Assembly: GCA_022559845.1 (NCBI GenBank)
Contig: CM040128.1
Location: 71,611,247 to 71,675,246, forward strand
Source: Amorphophallus konjac
Taxonomy: Eukaryota > Streptophyta > Magnoliopsida > Alismatales > Araceae
Direction of reading: 5' to 3'
Length of the DNA: 64,000 nucleotides
This document shows positions 1 to 11,574 of the stretch, in pieces. The notes under the pieces were generated by a model that saw nothing but the letters and a program-made list of their open reading frames with translations, did not search any database and was not told where the DNA came from. Position 1 is the stretch's first letter; each line of letters starts with the position of its first letter. Made by a program: the position numbers and the translations under genes.

Positions 1-115
1 GATAATTTCTATATAACTACCTCACCCCGGTTTCTACCCAATTCTCACATGGGTTCGGAATTCTTTCCTAGCTCATAGGTATGGGTCCTTAAACCTTGGA
101 CTTAGCCTATGACGT
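1..115 (-). mobile_element. Leader fragment of a minus-strand Tekay-like gypsy element
   Basis: Read on the minus strand, this stretch resembles the untranslated leader that follows the primer-binding site in the plus-strand Tekay-like copies at 18480 and 26312; blocks such as aagtccaagg and a gag-a-ttgggtagaa segment recur in the same order. The copia element starting at 116 interrupts it and the leader resumes at 14052, running up to a PBS at 14087-14098. The gag-pol part of this element must lie beyond the left edge of the window. The assignment rests on visual alignment only. Confidence 0.6.
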
Positions 116-1573
116 TGTTGTGCATGCCTTGTTTTGATGATGACAATCTATATCTCATTATCTTTACCATAAGTACATGCAATATGCTGAATTGAACCTA
201 AGCTGGTCATCAATAAAGAAGCTATGTGGCATAATAATTAATTTGCAATTGTTTGATATCCAAATGCCCAATGCAGGTATTTTGATGACTAAATGGACCA
301 GCCAAAGTAGAAGAATGGGCCCAATTAAATACAGAAGTTCAGCCTTCAAGATCTCCAAAACTGGTCAAATCATGCATATGGGGTGCATGAGTCGACCAAG
401 ACTGCCTGAGAGTCAACCACAGACTGCAGACAGAACCACCCAGGTTCTGGACTGAAGCAGAAGTCGACTCAGAGGCCCCCATGAGTCGACTCTGACTAGC
501 AGACAGAAACGAGGTATTTCTGGGATCATCCAGAAGTCGACTCTGAAGGCCCTATGAGTCGACTCTCACCGGAGATACGAGTTGTAAACCCTAAAATGAA
601 CCCAATTGTTACTAGATCCGATACCTAAGACATGGATCCATTATGGCACGCACACAGAGGGTCCAGATGGGCCAAGAAATGTGGGTTTTATCAGATTTTG
701 TTGTTGCATAAGGAGAAGACTGAGTCTTCAACTTCTTTGCTGAAAAATAGGAGTTTTTTCCACCGGTTCTCCAACTAAACTAGCAAATATTCTGGGTGTT
801 CTTCAAAAATTGAAAAATAGGTGGCGGGAAGGCTGAAAAAAGATAGGTAGCAGCAAACTAAAAAGGGCGCGGCTGCTGGAGAAAGAAGCTGCATCTCATG
901 GGAAGGAGAAGAGAGAAAGGGCCTGTACGACCTAGATCAAGAAGAAGAAGGAGAGGAAGAAAACTAGAGAAGCGCCAGGAGATCCAGAGTTGCAGCACGA
1001 CTTCTACAAGTGGAAGATCAGCAACAATTGAAGATTAGCAGCATCAAAAGATAGCAGCAGGAGAAGCATCAGCAACAGCACCAGATCAGCCCAGATCTGG
1101 AATTAGAGAAGAAGCTCGATGAACTCCATCCATAGATCGAGATACCCAACCATCAGGAGAATTCTACACTCGATCTGTGTTCATTCGTTTATTCAATATT
1201 TCATTCCCTTTTTGTTCTATTAATCAAGCTGTGAGTCAGCGGAGTGTTCAAGCTGTGAGTCAGTGGAGTTTTCAAGCTGTGAGTCAGCGGAAGGAAGCCT
1301 TACTGGGTTTTGTGAGGGGTGGACGTAGGCAGACTGGATGTCTGGCCGAAGCACCTAAAAATCGCTGTCTCCTTTTATGTGTGATTGTTTGCATTCGCTT
1401 GTGACTTCTGCTAGATGCATGCCTAGGTCCGTCTTTGTTATGCATAGAGTATACGCTTTAATTTCCGCTTAAGCCGCATAGTTTTAATTGTTCACATAAG
1501 TCTGCAATAGTTTTTAAATTTGGGGGCAAATCTATTCACCCCCCCTCTAGACCACCATTTCACCTGCACAACA
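116..1573 (+). repeat. 5' LTR of the copia element
   Basis: It is 1,458 bp long, with TG...CA ends and a 9-bp terminal inverted repeat. It matches 12593-14051 over its whole length with scattered substitutions. Inside, 384-583 carries GTCGACTC/GAGTCGAC hairpin repeats, and 1225-1290 carries three short tandem copies of a 'caagctgtgagtcagcgg' type repeat. I could not identify a convincing TATA box. Confidence 0.92.
384..583. repeat. GTCGACTC/GAGTCGAC hairpin minisatellite in the copia 5' LTR
   Basis: Three imperfect units of roughly 75 bp are present. Each has a GTCGACTC (or GTCGAC) arm, a short C-rich loop such as agaggcccccat, then a GAGTCGAC arm, followed by a spacer containing cagacagaa and ttctgg. 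The arms are inverted repeats, so each unit can fold into a hairpin. The same array is in the 3' LTR at about 12863-13046, and a related array lies inside gag at 3592-3770. Confidence 0.8.
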
Positions 1574-1575
1574 CG

Positions 1576-1587
1576 TGGTATCAGAGC
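1576..1587 (+). other. Primer-binding site (initiator Met-tRNA type), copia element
   Basis: TGGTATCAGAGC, complementary to the 3' end of plant initiator tRNA-Met, starts two bases after the LTR end at 1573. Confidence 0.92.
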
Positions 1588-1633
1588 GGGTGCTCAATTC
1601 AATTGGTCTAACGACCAAGAGCTCAATAGTGGA

Positions 1634-4270
1634 ATGGCTACCTGGGGAAATGTTGCCGAAGGTCACTCAGTGACCAGACCACCGTACGTTGATGGTTCTG
1701 ACTATTATTATTGGAATAATCGAATGCAGGTTTTCCTCCGAGCACAAATTCATGAAATCTGGAGAGTGGTGAGCAAAGGCCCGTTTGAGCTTCCCGATGA
1801 TGAAGACACACGGACAAGAGAGCAGATCAGAAAGTCCAATCTGAATTGGGGAGCAATGAATATGGTGCAGTGCACACTCCACCCTACAGAATTTTCCAGA
1901 GTTTCATCATGCGCCAGTGCCAAAGAGATGTGGGACAGACTTGAGGTAATTTATGAATGCACATCACAGGTGAGAGAAACAAAAGCAAATATGTTAATTT
2001 CAGAATATGAACTATTCAAAATGAAACCACATGAATCTATTTCGGACATGTATGCCAGGCTATCTCAGCTGATAAATAGTTTAAAAAGCCTAGGGGAAAG
2101 TTATTCAGAGCAAGAACTTGCAAGAAAAGTCCTTAGGTCATTAACCCCTGCATGGCATACTAAAGTTACAGTCATATAGGACTCCAAAGATTTATCTATC
2201 TTGACTGTTGATGAATTGATAGGTTCTCTTATGACTTATGAGCTTAATATGCAAAGAACAGAAGAAGAAGAAGAGCAGAAGAAGAAGCCATTAGGACTGA
2301 AGGCTAACTCTGAATCTTCTGAGGAATGTAAGCCATCCAGCTCTGAAATAGATCCAGATGAATTTTCCCTAATAACAAAGAAGTTTAGAAAATTCTTGAG
2401 GAAAGAAGGTAAGAACTTCAAGAATCCAAAGGATCAGGTAAGAAAGTCATCCAAGTTCAAATCTGAATCATCTGACAAAAAAATCTAACAATCTTGTTTG
2501 TTACAATTGCAGCAAGCCCAGACATATCAAAACTGAATGTCCACAAAATGAGAAGAAAACGTACTCAAAGAGGAAAGACAAGAAGAAAGCTATGATATGC
2601 ACCTGGAGTGACGAAGAGGAAAGTGAAGGGAAGAATTCATCCAGTGAAACCAATGAAGACTTAGGTCTTATGGCAATAGGTCAGTATGAGATAAGTGAAA
2701 ACTTTTCTCCATTTGAGCATTTCACTATAGATGATTGGCAAGAAGCATATGGTGAATTGGTTGATAAATGTGATATTGTTAGATAGGAAAATAAAGCCTT
2801 GAAAAGAAAATGATTGCCATGACCCATGATACAACGTCAACTGATAAGAATGCATGCTTGCAAATTGAAGTTTCAAATCTGAAGAAACAAGTTCATGACT
2901 TAGAGATTTCCAAATCTGAACTAAGAGAACTGGAAGATGAGAATGAAAATCTGAGAGATGAAATTGATGAACTGAGAATGAGAATTCAAAAATTAGAGTC
3001 AAAAGATTTGAAAGATGAAAATGAAAGTTTGAAGAAAACTATAGATGAACTTAAGCTGAAAATGCAAGATTATGAGAAAGAGACAAGGCTGACAAAAGAG
3101 AAACATACTGCCATCAAGGAAGTTAATAGTCAACTTCAGAAGGAAATTGAAAAGATTCAAGAAGAACTGAAAGACAAACAAGAATCCTTGGAAAAACTGG
3201 TAAAAGGAAGAGAAAACCTAAATGCAGTGTTAGGATCAAGAGTAAACTATCAAAAGGAAGGATTAGGCTTCAACCCAACAGCCAAAAAGTAATTCCAATT
3301 GAAAACAATCACCTTCGTGGCTGAGCAAGACATAAAAGGAAAGAGACCTCTTGTTGATATGTATGGGTCAGAAAAATTAGATGAAGCAACTGGTTCTACT
3401 AAAAACCAAGTAACAGTGAAAGCAAATGATAAAAGCCAATGTGAAAATTCCATGAATCAAGCTGGCCCACAAAACATAAAATCCAAAGTTCAAATTATTC
3501 AAAATCTCCCAAAAACCAATAACAAATTATCAAATCAGGGTTCAAAGTCAACTAACCACCATCAAGTGAGAAAATAAGAGTTCTGGAAATTCAAGGGTCG
3601 ACTCAGACCCCATCCTGAGTCGACAACGGGCAGAACCAGAAGCTCCCCTGGAGCCTGGCAGAACAAGAGTCGACTCAGACCCCTTCAAGAGTCGACATGG
3701 AACAGAAACAAAAACCCAGATGGATTCTGGGAACTCAGGAGTCGACTCACACACCCCTCTGAGTCGACCAAGAAAGCTGACAGAAATAAATACCATACTT
3801 TAATGAACAGAGAAAGAGAGTGGAGGTCAAGGAAGAAGTCACAGCCCATAAGATCCATCTGGGAGAACCAAGATCATTGGCTCTTTGGGCAGGAAAGTAA
3901 GAATTCTAAGAGAAGCTCAAAATTGGTGAATCAAAATAATGAATTGTTTGCTTTGAAGAGATTTTTCTGTAATAAATGCTACAGCAATGACCAGGTCACC
4001 CAGCTAAATGGTCAGTCCAAATCACCCTCTGCTTACTGGAAAGATAGAAACAAGAATTTTGTAAAGAAGCAAAAATTTGTGAACCATTCTAATGCTTTTA
4101 CCTCTATTGTTGAGAAATCTTCATGCATGAATAATGAGAATCCAATGCGAGCAAGGTAGCTGTGGATACCAAAAGACATTGTCATGTCTTGAAGAGTTAA
4201 ACATTCAAAAGGGACCCAAAGCTACTTGGGTTCCGAAATTGGCAGTCTAATTTGCTTGCAACTAAGCCTT
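1634..4270 (+). pseudogene. Copia gag polyprotein, disrupted
   Basis: The chosen ATG opens MATWGNVAEG, the usual place for a copia gag start. Residues 1-180 form the copia gag domain (UBN2 type): a YYYWNNRM segment, then a W-D-x-L and L-x-S/T-L-P/T-x-W series ending in LTPAWHTK. A zinc knuckle C-x2-C-x4-H-x4-C (CYNCSKPRHIKTEC) lies at about 2500-2545. A long acidic/lysine-rich coiled coil (2810-3290) follows. The frame is broken by TAG at 2177, a one-base gain in an A-run near 2480, TAG at 2784 with a further shift, and stops at 3290, 3575 and 4157. The tail reads KGPKATWVPK, the motif that normally joins copia gag to protease. Hairpin repeats at 3592-3770 lie within this gag tail. Confidence 0.8.
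3592..3770. repeat. GTCGACTC/GAGTCGAC hairpin repeats inside the gag tail
   Basis: Three units of about 70-75 bp, each GTCGACTC, a 12-13 nt loop rich in CCCC, then GAGTCGAC. Spacers contain cagaac and ttctggga-like words. The same design and spacing occur in this element's own LTR (384-583), although the two regions are otherwise unrelated. Confidence 0.8.
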
Positions 4271-4276
4271 GCAGCC

Positions 4277-4330
4277 ATACATATCAAATGGCTTCATGAT
4301 AATGGCTGTCCAAGGCATGTCAAAGGAGGA
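4277..4330 (+). pseudogene. Remnant of copia aspartic protease N-terminus
   Basis: In one frame, 4289-4321 reads W-L-H-D-N-G-C-P-R-H-V. This matches the position and spacing of the copia protease motif W-x-L/x-D-S-G-C-x-R-H-M with the catalytic DSG altered to DNG. It comes shortly after the gag tail, where protease is expected. The similarity stops after about 15 residues and no integrase follows, so a large deletion removed the rest of pol. Confidence 0.55.
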
Positions 4331-5572
4331 ACAAATTAAAACTCTTTTTATGATTGAAAAGTATGTTTTTGCCTTCTTAACTAGCCTGCATAACACGTGG
4401 AATCAAGTAATCCTTCAAAATTGAAACTTATATTCTACTGTATTGGACTATTAGAAATTTTAATATTGCTGTTGAAAACTGCATGGTTGAAGAAGTTGTA
4501 ATGCTGCTAAAATAGTTGATAAAATCTACATGATGAATTGCTTTGTGATATTTAGAAGACTGCTGCATTTGTCTATTGACAGATTCCATGATCTTGCTGC
4601 AACTATCTTGATTTTAATTGTTAAATGTATGTCACAGTGAGGGGGAGCTGCACATATGGTATAGGTACTCTGCATGAGTCATGCATCCATTTTCATATCT
4701 GAGTTTACTTGTGCAGTAGTCATGCATTCATACCATGGACACTTGTGGTATATCAAATGGTGATTGGTGGAAGGGTAGGTTAAGTTTATTTGAAAGCCAC
4801 ACTATGCGTAGAGGACTTACCTCCGCCAAGTACCAAAGGTCCAAAATTCATGTAAATAAAAACTTTGGATAGGTCGGGGCATTACATGTCATGGATGCAT
4901 ATAGAGTCACCTGATTTGATTGAGGGGGAGCTCAGACCATCATTTTTTTTGCATTGTTCTCAATTGAAAGTCAATTTTTATTCTCTAAAAGTTGACTTAT
5001 TGATTAGAGCCCCATTTCCAATCCTTGTGTCCCTACTATTCTGAACATCATTCGTGCATCCATTCTCATCATGTCAAGAAGCCTTGCAAAACTCCTCATT
5101 CTATCATCAACAATTGGTATCATCACTCTTACATCTCTGTTGCACTCATTGTATTCTGAATGCTTTCCGGCCCATCTGATTTCAACACAGGTTCATAATT
5201 TCAGGGGGAGCTATGGGCAAACACTCTTTTAGTTTCTTAGAGAGCTATTAAAATTGACCCAAGGAAATAAGTTAATGGTTTGGGGTCTATAAACCTCTGA
5301 AATTTGAAATTAAACGCCTATGAAAATCTCGGCATGTGTTCATATAACTATTTTGAATCAGCCTAAGAGAACTATGTCCTCACCTTCTCTTGAGATTGAA
5401 TTTTTGATAGTAATGAGGCCACTATAGTTAAAAGGTTTTAACTTAGTATTATTTTTAAACTTGTATCTTGAAAAGGCCAAAAAGGGAATACGCTATAGTC
5501 ATGAAAAACTTAGCAGAGCAATGATTTGGCTTCCGAGAAACTGCTGCCTCTTTCGAAAAAAAAATCATATTG
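4331..5572 (+). other. Copia internal spacer, no gene seen
   Basis: No reading frame longer than background and no pol domain. It holds three polypurine-like tracts (gggggagct near 4640, 4922 and 5205) typical of the region between pol and the 3' LTR in SIRE-type elements. A copy-like echo of the LTR-PBS junction, cctgcataacacgtgg, lies at about 4384-4400. The LINE target duplication begins at 5573. Confidence 0.5.
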
Positions 5573-5709
5573 AATAACGATTGAGGCGAGAAAGAAAGGT
5601 TAGTGAGTATCAGTCTCTCTCTAGAATTTCCTAGAGTGAGAAACTCTGGTTTCTTGAGGATTCTCACCTTCGTTTCTTCGGTTCTCTGGTTTCCTCCTCC
5701 TCGCCGGCC

Positions 5710-7220
5710 ATGGCCGGGGCGGCGGGGGAGGACTTGTTGCTCCAAAGAAGTACTGAAGCTGGCTGCTCGGATTCGACGCCTGTGGCTCGTCGGAAATCCT
5801 ATGCTCAAATGTTGATGGAATCCCAATCCCGGCCCCGAACTTCCTTCCAGTTGAAGACTCCGGCATTCACAGACAAAGGTGAGCCTGCCGTTTTCTTCTC
5901 ATCGGAGGAAATTCAGGCGTCTTGTCTTCATCTCCAGAATGCAGTCATAGCTAAATGCTCGTATGGGCGACCTTCAATTCCAGAGATCAAAGCTTGCTTG
6001 CTGCAACATTTGCAACTTAGATCGGAATTTATTATCAGTCGGATGAACCCTAGGCACATTCTGATTCGACTTGGCTGTGAAGCGGATTTTCTCAAGCTAA
6101 TTCTTCAAAAGAACTTATACATCAAGGGGTTTTTGTTCATATTCTTCAGATGGTCGCATGATTTTGACTTCGATGCTGATCCTTCGGTGGTCCCAGTCTG
6201 GATTGGCTTCCCATCTTTACCGGTTAACTTCTGTCACGAAGACATGCTTCGCTCAATAGCAGGTAATGTTGCCCTGTCCTAAGAATTCATGATGCAACAA
6301 TTGCCTTAACGGAGACTTCAGAAGCCTTGGTTTTTGTCGAATTTGATTTGGACAAGCAGAGACAGGAGCGGATATGGATTGGGATTGCAGGCAGTGGGTT
6401 CTGGCAGATAATCAATTATCATAGAGTTCCTCAGTTCTGCCCTTAATGTCACAAGATCGGTCACTTGGAAAAGGACTGTAAAAAGAAGCAGGGTAGACGG
6501 AAGTCCCTTGTTCGGTTCAAAGTCCCCTTTGGAGCTCATAATCAGATTCGTCAGGAATATAAGCCAATATTGGCTCAATTTCTTAACTCTAAGACATCAG
6601 GGTATGAGGAGCAAAAGTCAAGGATGAGTCATGCTTCTAATTCAATGGTGGTAGGGGATGACATAAAAAGATTTTCAGTTCTTAGCCAGTTAACTGATGA
6701 GCCAGATATTGAAGAATCTAATGTTCAGGAGGGAAAAGTCCTTAGATATAAGGAAACCTCGGAAGCCATTAAGCACCCTCATATTACTGCCCCTATTTCT
6801 GGAAATTCGGAGATACAAGAAAATTCGGGGTCCTCATCTGTTGTTTGCTTAAATGACTCAATAAAAATTACCACAACCGGTCTATTTAGAATAGACGAGA
6901 TTCTTGAAATAGAAGAGCTACCTTCAATCCATTGCAACACGGAGATACTTCAGAATACAAATTCTGCTCCATTATCAAATACCTTAAGATCACATTTGAA
7001 AGAGCTCAAAACGTCTAATTCAAATGTTGTTTCAAGTTTGTCTGCCTCTGAAAATTCCATGATGATATGCCAAGCTAGCGATAATTCTACAACACACTTT
7101 CAAGAATTGAGGTCAGATGTGGTTTCTGTTTTGCTTGGGGCTCTGTTTAGTGATGCTCGATTGACAAGAGCTAAAGCTAAAGCTCTGGCAGCTCCACCTC
7201 CTTCTCTTAATTATGTTTAG
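5710..7220 (+). pseudogene. LINE ORF1: DUF4283 and CCHC zinc-knuckle nucleic-acid-binding protein
   Basis: The ATG at 5710 opens MAGAAGEDLL. Residues about 60-190 match the DUF4283 region of plant LINE ORF1 proteins (IISRMNPRHILIRL, then W-S-H-D-F-D and a V-P-V-W-I-G-F-P-S-L-P motif). A frameshift at about 6262-6285 moves the frame. The knuckle C-x2-C-x4-H-x4-C lies at 6438-6480 but contains a TAA at 6444 at its second spacer position. A low-complexity Ser/Glu-rich C-terminus runs to the stop at 7218. ORF2 starts eight bases before the end of ORF1. In intact LINEs this protein coats the RNA; here it is broken. Confidence 0.82.
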
Positions 7221-10200
7221 CCCAATTCTGATATGGAATGTTAGAGTGATTGGCAACAAAGCCACAGTCAGAAGCCTCAATCAGCATATTAAAGCCAATA
7301 ATATAAGTATGGTTGCTATTTCTGAACCACGTATTGAGTTCAATCGAGCTAAGGAAGTTGCTCGGCAGGTCAATTTATAGTCAGTCATTGGCAATAATGG
7401 TGATTCTTCAAAAATATGGATTCTGCATAATTCTAATATCTGTCTTGATGTTATAGAATGTCACTCACAATTTTTGCCTGTTGCTTTTATGGAAAATAAC
7501 CAGGCTGTCATGTATTTCACAGCCATATATGTTTCATGTTCTAAGAATACCCGCATGGATATGTTTGACTCATTGATGGATTTCAATCAAGGAGTGGATA
7601 TACCCTGGATTATAGGATGTGACTTTAATTGTATTGCCTCCCCTGATGAAAAGCTTGGTGGTTCCTTTACCTCTACAGCTGCTATGCTTGACTTTCAAGC
7701 TTTTATATCAGCTATAGGTCTCATTGATGCAGGGTTCGCAGGTTCAAAGTTTACTTGGACTAATAACCAGACTGGTTCTTCACACATTAGAGCTCGTCTT
7801 GACAGGGTTCTATATAATTACCATTGGATCCATTCTTCTAATAACCTGTCTGTCAGGCATTTAATTAGAGGTCCCTCTGATCATTCCCCCCTGCTTATGT
7901 CAATGAATCCTCCACAACAGTCCCTCCCCGGGAGATTTATATATCAGCATATGTGGCACACACATGAAAGCTACTTGGAATTTGTCAAAGATCAGTGCTC
8001 TATTTGCAATAAGATGGATATCCATACATTTCAAATGCTCCAAAGGAAACTTAAACATTTGAAGATTGCATTGAGCAAATGGAATAAGGAAATATTTGGG
8101 AATATTCACTGGGCTAAATCTAAAGCAGAAAATCAAGTTGAGCAAGCTCAAAATAGTTATGATAATAATCCAACAGAGGAGAATCGAATGAAGTTACATA
8201 AAGCCAATGTTGAATGGCGTTTTATTCTATCCCGAGATGAATTTTTTTGGTTTCAAAAGTCCTGAGTGCAATGGCTCACCTGTGGAGATCGGAATACCCA
8301 ATTTTTCCATCAATTCACGAAGGCCAAAAGGCAAAGGAATTACATTCAGAGACTGAAAATTAATGATCATTGGGAGGATGACCAAGAGGTATTATCTGAT
8401 GGTGCAGTGGAATACTTCAAAAATCTACTAACCTCAGAAGACCACTCAATCGATGAAAGTCTGTTGAATGTTATACCTCAGATGATTAATGATAATCACA
8501 ACAGTAGCTTATGTTCTATTCCTTCAGAAGAAGAAGTCAAGAACTCAGTTTTCCCTTTATCTGGAAATAGCTCTCCTGGGCCAGATGGATTTACTAGAGG
8601 GTTCTTTACACACTGCTGGGAGATCATTGGCAAGGATGTTACAAATGCTGTCCAAAGCTTCTTTCAAGGATGGGATTTACCCCGGGGGGTCACTTCTACT
8701 ATTCTGTGCTTGATTCCGAAGGTAAAGAGTCCAACTTTTATGTTGATTTTAGACCAATCAGCCTCTGCAACTTTACATATAAAATTGTGTCCAAAATTAT
8801 TTGTGACCGACTGCGTCCAATATTGCCCCTAATTATATCCAAGGAGCAGAGTGTCTTCATAAGTGGCAGACATCTTATAGAAAATTTTATGTTGGCAAAG
8901 GAGCTTTTCATGGAAATAGATAGACCGGTTAGAGGACACAATATACTTCTAAAGCTTGACATGGAAAAAGCTTATGACCGTGTAGAATGGGACTTTCTCT
9001 TTATGGTCCTTAAAAAATTTGGTTTCTCCAACAGATTTGTTTCTCTGATTACTCAAATGCTAGTTAATTGCTGGTTCTCCATAGCCTTTAATGGACGAAA
9101 TCTTGCTTTCTTAAATCTTCTAGAGGGGTTCACCAAGGGGACCCCTTAGCTCCAGCTCTGTTTCTCTTGGCTGAGGAAGTTTTAAGCAGAGGCATTAGTA
9201 GTTTGTTTCAGTCTGGGATGTGCAAATACTATCATCTTCCTAGAGGTGTTCAATCTATCTCCCACATTCTATATGCAGATAACACTATCATCTTTATGAA
9301 TGGTGGTATATCTTCTATCAAGCACCTCATATTATTTTTGGGAAGGTATGAACAATCATCCGGTCAGAAAGTTAATGCTCACAAAAGCTGTTTTGCAGTG
9401 GGTAAACAAATGACTCACAGATCTATTGATCATATATGCCAGTTAACTGGCTATCACCACAAAACTGGCTATCTGAAATACCTGGGCATTCCTCCTTTTA
9501 AAAGAAGAATGAAAATACCTCATTTCAAATATTTGTTAGACAGAGTTAGTAACAAGTTAGCTGGATGGAAAAGTAAAAAATTATCCCAGGCCGGAAGATT
9601 TGTTCTGATTCGCTCGGTTCTAGCTGATGTCTCTTTGTATACTGCTAGTGCGGCTTCAATTCCCTACTTTATTTTCAAGCAAATTGGAAAAATTTGTGCT
9701 AACTTTTTCTGGCAGGGGTTTGAAACTGTTCATAGAAAACATTGGGTATCTTGGGACAATATCTACAATCCTGTTTCAGAAGGAGGATTGGGCATTCGTA
9801 GTCTAAAAGATACTCAATTGTGTTTTTATGTTAAACAACTATGGAACTCCATTCACAGCAATTCTTTTAGGCTCAGTTTGTAAGAAGCAAATACGGTCAT
9901 GGCCAGCACATTTCTGCCTGCAAGACCCCTTTCCCAGCCGGAATTAAAAGGTTAGACTTTAAGAAAGCTAGATCTATCTTAATGGCAGGCTCCAGAATGA
10001 TAGTGCTAAATGGTGAAAACACTAATTTTCTCAGAGACATCTGGTTCAGGGAAAAGGCTTTAATTGGATATCTTCTTAGTCGAAATCAGGTTGAAGACTG
10101 TTATGTCTCTGCTGCCTTGGCAAATCATTCACATTCGATTTGGCAGAGTTTGGAGAATCATCAGTTGCAGGTGGATTTTCAAAGTTTTAAACTACAAAAT

Positions 10201-11367
10201 GGGAATGATGTACAAATATGGACCCCTACTACTTCAGGTAAATTCACTACCCAATCCGCTTACAAATTTGTTAAAGGACAGGCTGGGGTTACTAACTCTG
10301 GTATGATGATGAGCAAACTGTGGAACCATAAACTTCCCCCGCGGGCTGTTTTATTCTGCTGGAAAGTCATGAATCACCCCATACCAGTTGACTGTCGAAT
10401 TCAAAGTTGTGGGGTTAACTTGGATTCATGTTGTGTCTGTTGTTATTCCTCCCATAACATTGAAGATGAAGACCATTTATTTGTTCACAGTGACCTGGCT
10501 AAATTTTTATGGAACAGATGTGCTCCTCTTTTATCTTGTTCATGCCTAGATGAAAATACTATCACCAGTAGGCTGAGTTCGATCACAAATAGAGCAGTCA
10601 TCTACAAACCTAAAGATTTCATATCTATAATCACTTCTATTATGATAGTTTGGGAAGTATGGAAGTTCAGATGCCGAGCAAGATATGAAGGCCATAGCTC
10701 AAATTTCTATAGAATTCTGGATCAGATTCTTGCAGTGATAAAATACACATTCTCTCAATTCAAATTCAAATATGGGGAAAGTTCTACTTACTTGGATATT
10801 CTGTAGAGACATGATATTATTATTAATAATATTCACCCAGTTTGTATCATTGTTCGCTGGATAGCTCCTGTAGTGGGCTTTTCATTGAATGTTGATGGCG
10901 CTAGTAAAGGTAACCCCGAGCCTTCAGGGGGTGGTGGGTGCTTCAGAAATTCCTATGGGCAATTGATATTGGGTTTTTCTTATTACTATGGCCTTGGCTC
11001 TAACATGGTGGCTGAAGGGCGTGCTCTCCTTGATGGTCTCCGATTGGCTCAGATGCACAAAATTCCTTTATATGTTATATACACTGATTCAAAGGCACTC
11101 ATAGACTTGCTGAACAGTAATAAAGATCCACCATGGTCATTACATCCATGGTGGCAGCCCTTACAACAATTATTTTTATACTTTCATTGTTCAATTGTTC
11201 ATTCTTACAGAGAGGCTAACCAGCTCGCTGATGCATTGGCCAATCATGCAGTCTTCATGGGGAATAACATGGAGTTTTATTCTATTAGAGAGCTGCCTTT
11301 ATTTGCCAAAGGTTATGCCTTAGCTGATGCTAATGGCATACCTAACATTCGTAGAAAACTTGTATAG
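7213..11367 (+). pseudogene. LINE ORF2: endonuclease, reverse transcriptase, RNase H, multiply broken
   Basis: The ATG at 7213 overlaps the ORF1 stop (ATGTTTAG) and opens MFSPILIWNV. An APE-type endonuclease occupies about 7230-7910, with D-F-N near 7620 and a closing GPSDHSPLL. Reverse transcriptase runs about 8560-9300: SPGPDGF, DFRPISLCN, KLDMEKAYDRVEW, and a catalytic box YADN where YADD is usual. The zf-RVT domain is near 10220-10530 and the RNase H near 10873-11260. Breaks: TAG 7378, TGA 8263 (a CGA-type site), frameshifts near 8737, 9125 and 9865, and TAG at about 10804. The full family protein is about 1,300-1,400 residues, and this length agrees. Confidence 0.87.
10873..11367 (+). 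pseudogene. RNase H domain at the ORF2 C-terminus of the LINE
   Basis: This is the last part of ORF2. Catalytic positions are visible: D in NVDGASKGNP, E in VAEGRALLDGL, D in YTDSKALIDLL, and D in ANQLADALANHA. This plant-type RNase H (RVT_3) is common at the end of plant L1-clade LINEs. It is in the same frame as the zf-RVT part and separated from it only by the stop near 10804. Confidence 0.85.
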
Positions 11368-11574
11368 GATCTTTTCTTCTTTTTTTCTCTTTTCATTGTA
11401 TCCTAGAGGATTGCCTCTCTGTACAGCTACACTCTTTTGGAATATCAATAAAAAAAGCATCTAGTAGCTAAAAGGTGGAGTGAGAACATTTCCTTCCGCT
11501 GGAATGGGGGTGCACTCTCCCTTTGATCCACTAGATGACAAAGTTGATATAAAAAAAATAACGATTGAGGCAAG

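Larger units (their letters stand above)
5591..11556 (+). mobile_element. L1-type LINE (non-LTR retrotransposon)
   Basis: The element is flanked by an 18-bp direct repeat, aataacgattgaggcgag at 5573-5590 and the same with one change at 11557-11574. That is the long target-site duplication expected of target-primed reverse transcription. It encodes ORF1 (DUF4283 and zinc knuckle) and ORF2 (endonuclease, reverse transcriptase, zf-RVT, RNase H). The 3' end runs through an AATAAAAAA signal near 11448 to an A-rich tail at 11550-11558. Both ORFs are broken, so this copy is inactive. It sits inside the copia spacer and is therefore younger than it. Confidence 0.92.

Noticed and set aside
177..455. 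Short ORFs in the copia LTR (also 164-358, and 12641-12899 in the other LTR)
   Set aside because: They recur only because the LTR is duplicated; frames differ in length between copies and no domain or codon bias is visible.
4331..5572. An envelope-like gene in the copia spacer, as in SIRE1
   Set aside because: No frame of useful length, no signal peptide or membrane segment; only polypurine tracts recall that region.
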